A stretch of DNA of 64,000 nucleotides from Nissolia schottii. Lineage: Eukaryota; Streptophyta; Magnoliopsida; Fabales; Fabaceae. The notes beneath the pieces are model-generated. The model saw nothing but the letters and a program-made list of their open reading frames with translations. It made no database searches and had not been told where the DNA came from. Positions 61,581 to 64,000 of this stretch are shown piece by piece. The stretch is from assembly GCA_003254905.1 (NCBI GenBank), contig QANU01019497.1, forward strand, positions 124,001-188,000, given 5' to 3'. Position numbers and translations under genes: made by a program. Positions within the stretch are counted from its first letter, which is position 1. Each line of letters opens with the position of its first letter.

Positions 61581-63531
61581 CAGTTATGCTACATGTACAC
61601 TCATATATCATACACCATACATACACTCATATTACAATACACAAATAATTGTTTCATCTACTCTTTCTCCCACTCTCACCAACACGCGCGTGAACCCACG
61701 CTTCGTTCTCTTTCTCAAAAATTTTCGCGATTCATTGCTCGTCGTCTTCTTCGACTTCGTCGTTCTCTTCGACCTCGTCGTTCTCTGTGATTTCATGCGC
61801 AAGATCTAAGATTTGTTAGAGAGATGAGTGATTGAAGATGTTGCTGCTTGTTATCATCTTTTAACTAAAAAGGAAAGAAGTTCAAAAAAAAAATCAAAGC
61901 ATAATTGACGGAAGGAAGGAAAGGAACAAGATATACATAACTTATGCCGTAACCTGTGACCTGTGATAATGTTTGCACATATGCCCATATAAAGTTTGCA
62001 CAATTCTGCAATACATCAAATTCTGCATTTTTATGCATTTGTGACAAACATAATGCTTATATCACATCATCTAATGTTTATTATGGCAATATGTAAAAAA
62101 TTGTGTGAAAATATTTATAATATTTATGAATCAAATGTTGAAAGGTTGAAAATGTGCCAAAATGAACATCCTCTTACCCAACAAAGACAAAACTTGTGAC
62201 CTGTGATGATGTTTGCAAATACATCCATTTAATGTTTGCACATATGCCCATATAAAGTTTGCACAATTCTACAATACATCAAATTCTGCATTTTTATGCA
62301 TTTGTGACAAACATATGATGCTTATATCATATCATCTAATGTTTATTATGGCAATATGTAAAAAATTGTGTGAAAATATTTATAATATTTATGAATCAAT
62401 TGTTGAAAGGTTGAAAATGTGCCAAAATGCACATCCTCTTACCCAACAAAGACAAAACCTGTGACCTGTGATAATGTTTGCACATACGCCCATTTAATGT
62501 TTGCACATATGCCCATATAAAGTTTGCACAATTCTGCAATACATCAAATTCTGCATTTTTATGCATTTGTGACAAACACATAATGCTTTTATCACATCAT
62601 CTAATGTTTATTATGGCAATATGTAAAAAATTGTGTCAAAATATTTATAATATTTATGTATTAATTGTTGAAAGGTTGAAAATGTGCCACAATGCACATC
62701 CTCTTACAAAACCTGTGACCTGTGATAATGTTTGCACATACGCCTATTTAATGTTTGCACATATGCCCATATAAAGTTTGCACAATTCTGCAGTACATCA
62801 AATTCTGCATTTTTATGCATTTGTGATACACAAATAATGATTATATTACACAATCTAATATTTAATCATATAGTAAATAAAAATTCAATTTGTGTCAACA
62901 AATTATAGTGTTTTATGGATTATTTGTTGAAATGTTGAGAATGTGCCAAAATGCACGTCATCTCCCTTAACAAAAACATTTCTATGGCCCTGTGAATAAT
63001 GTCTGCACATATGTTCATTTAATGTTTGCATATACGCCCATATAAAGTTTGCACATTTTATTTTCTGTGTTATAAAACTTCAGAACACTGTAATTTCATA
63101 GCAACGTCACCAAATCAAAAACTCTCCATGGAATTCATCAAAAAATGACGAAAAATTGCCACAGATTCTTGTATTATCATTTTTGATCACTAACTAAATG
63201 AGATTACGATTGTATACGCTTTGATTGTGGAATTGCACTTGCGACTTTGATTTCCATGGAGGATTGTTGTTTCCATGGAGCTCGCGTTTTGGTTCAGAGG
63301 AGGACGGAGGATGCCAATGACGACGACGACAAGGGCGACGACGACGACGACGATAAGAGGTTGAAGACGATGGGTGAAAACGACAACGAGAACGAGTTCG
63401 GGATTGGGCGCACGCGCGTTGTGTATAGTTATACGCTATACGTATAATTATCATTAATTGTGCATAAAAACGTATAAAAGACTAGTGTATATACGGGTGT
63501 ATGGTTTATGGGTGTACATGAAGCATTTTTG
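61581..63531. mobile_element. Mutator-like non-autonomous transposon, copy 2
   Basis: The left end starts CAGTTATGCTACATGTACAC. The right end, read on the other strand, is CAAAAATGCTTCATGTACAC: 16 of 20 positions agree. The flanking 9-mers ATAATATTT (61,572-61,580) and ATAATTGTT (63,532-63,540) match at seven of nine positions, an aged target duplication. It has the same order as copy 1: TC-rich subterminal part with GATTTGTTAGAGAGATGAG, tandem array, GAC-repeat tract (63,319-63,358) and palindrome near 63,430. No transposase. Lies head-on against the UGT 4 promoter. Confidence 0.8.
61956..63060. repeat. Tandem array of about 240-270 bp units inside copy 2
   Basis: Unit starts (GTGACCTGTGATAATG) at 61,956, 62,196, 62,461 and 62,715, with a degenerate one near 62,985. 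Spacing varies by small deletions, unlike the exact 267-bp spacing in copy 1. Unit sequence is clearly homologous to copy 1. Confidence 0.9.
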
Positions 63532-63532
63532 A

Positions 63533-64000
63533 TAATTGTTTTCTCTTTAATGATATTTGAGCAAAGGTCACTTGCATGCGAGTGTGACCCATATGAAATC
63601 TATTTTAATAAACCTTCAATTTATACTTTTAAGGTTTTTTTCTTTTTTTAATATTTATCTTTTCAATAAAGACGATTTATTTACTTTTGGACAATTCAAA
63701 AAAGAAAAAGTTATGTTGTTGGAAAATTTGAATATGCAATTCAAATTATAGAAAGTCTCCTAAAGAAACAACAAAATTGAAATTGAAGTCTTATAAAATA
63801 TTTTATTTCTTTTTAGCCTAATTGGTTCCCAAGCATGCACTAGGACTAATCAATTTCCAGATTATTGGGCCGCCTTTGAATTTATGTGGTGGTCAGAAAC
63901 AATGCGCATGAATTCACACGCAACCATAATAATTCGAATATGAAAAATAATATATGTACTTATTTATTTAAAAAAAATTGTGTTTACTTACACACGCTAT
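63533..64000. repeat. Segmental duplication, right copy (window edge)
   Basis: Near-identical to about 54,363-54,810, the 5' flank of UGT 3, in the same orientation. It continues to the end of the window, so the duplicated unit probably extends beyond it. Confidence 0.9.

Noticed and set aside
61501-61626. Longer UGT 4 start at 61,626
   Set aside because: The 42 extra residues run into the transposon terminus and do not resemble any UGT N-terminus; the ATG at 61,500 aligns with the paralogues.

Overview
The window is nuclear DNA from a flowering plant, most likely a legume and possibly soybean (Glycine). The basis is AT-rich DNA with many short GT-AG introns, plant-only families (UGT73-type glucosyltransferases, an R2R3-MYB, SGR6) and dense small transposons. 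The species is inferred, not proven.

Left half (1-32,499): two conserved single genes on the + strand. A PWWP-domain protein gene has nine exons (1-4498) that join in frame to 289 residues, and its ATG is the first base of the window. A 51-exon HEAT-repeat gene, the SHOOT GRAVITROPISM 6 (SGR6/MROH1) orthologue, runs from 6731 to 32,499 and reads through to 1717 residues. It contains a good candidate U12-type intron, one clear GC-AG intron, and several MITE-like foldback elements in its larger introns, including one MITE inside another.

Right half (about 35,000-64,000): a glucosyltransferase island. Three intronless UGT73-type genes lie on the + strand (35,099; 50,116; 55,245). A fourth, with one intron, lies on the - strand (61,500 to 59,802). 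A R2R3-MYB gene of the MYB98/115/118 type (40,978-43,085) sits between the first two. The last 470 bases repeat the DNA upstream of the third UGT, so a further UGT copy probably starts just past the right edge, near 64,450.

The space between the UGT genes is filled with mobile DNA. One Mutator-like non-autonomous family has related terminal inverted repeats and internal tandem arrays of about 265 bp. It has two near-complete copies (37,520-39,685, with a perfect 9-bp target duplication, and 61,581-63,531) and a diverged partial copy (44,740-45,744). The second copy ends 80 bp upstream of the fourth UGT start codon. There are also LTR-type fossils (about 45,953-49,573 and 57,360-58,700), a chimeric transcript-like structure joining a MORN-repeat exon in frame to two exons of the acetolactate synthase regulatory subunit (53,500-54,232), and a pectinesterase C-terminal fragment (59,301-59,468).

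Functionally, the UGTs would glucosylate small lipophilic acceptors such as triterpenoids, flavonoids or hormones, using UDP-sugar in the cytosol. Nothing in the sequence shows which acceptor, or that the MYB controls them. I found no RNA genes, CRISPR arrays or prokaryotic features.
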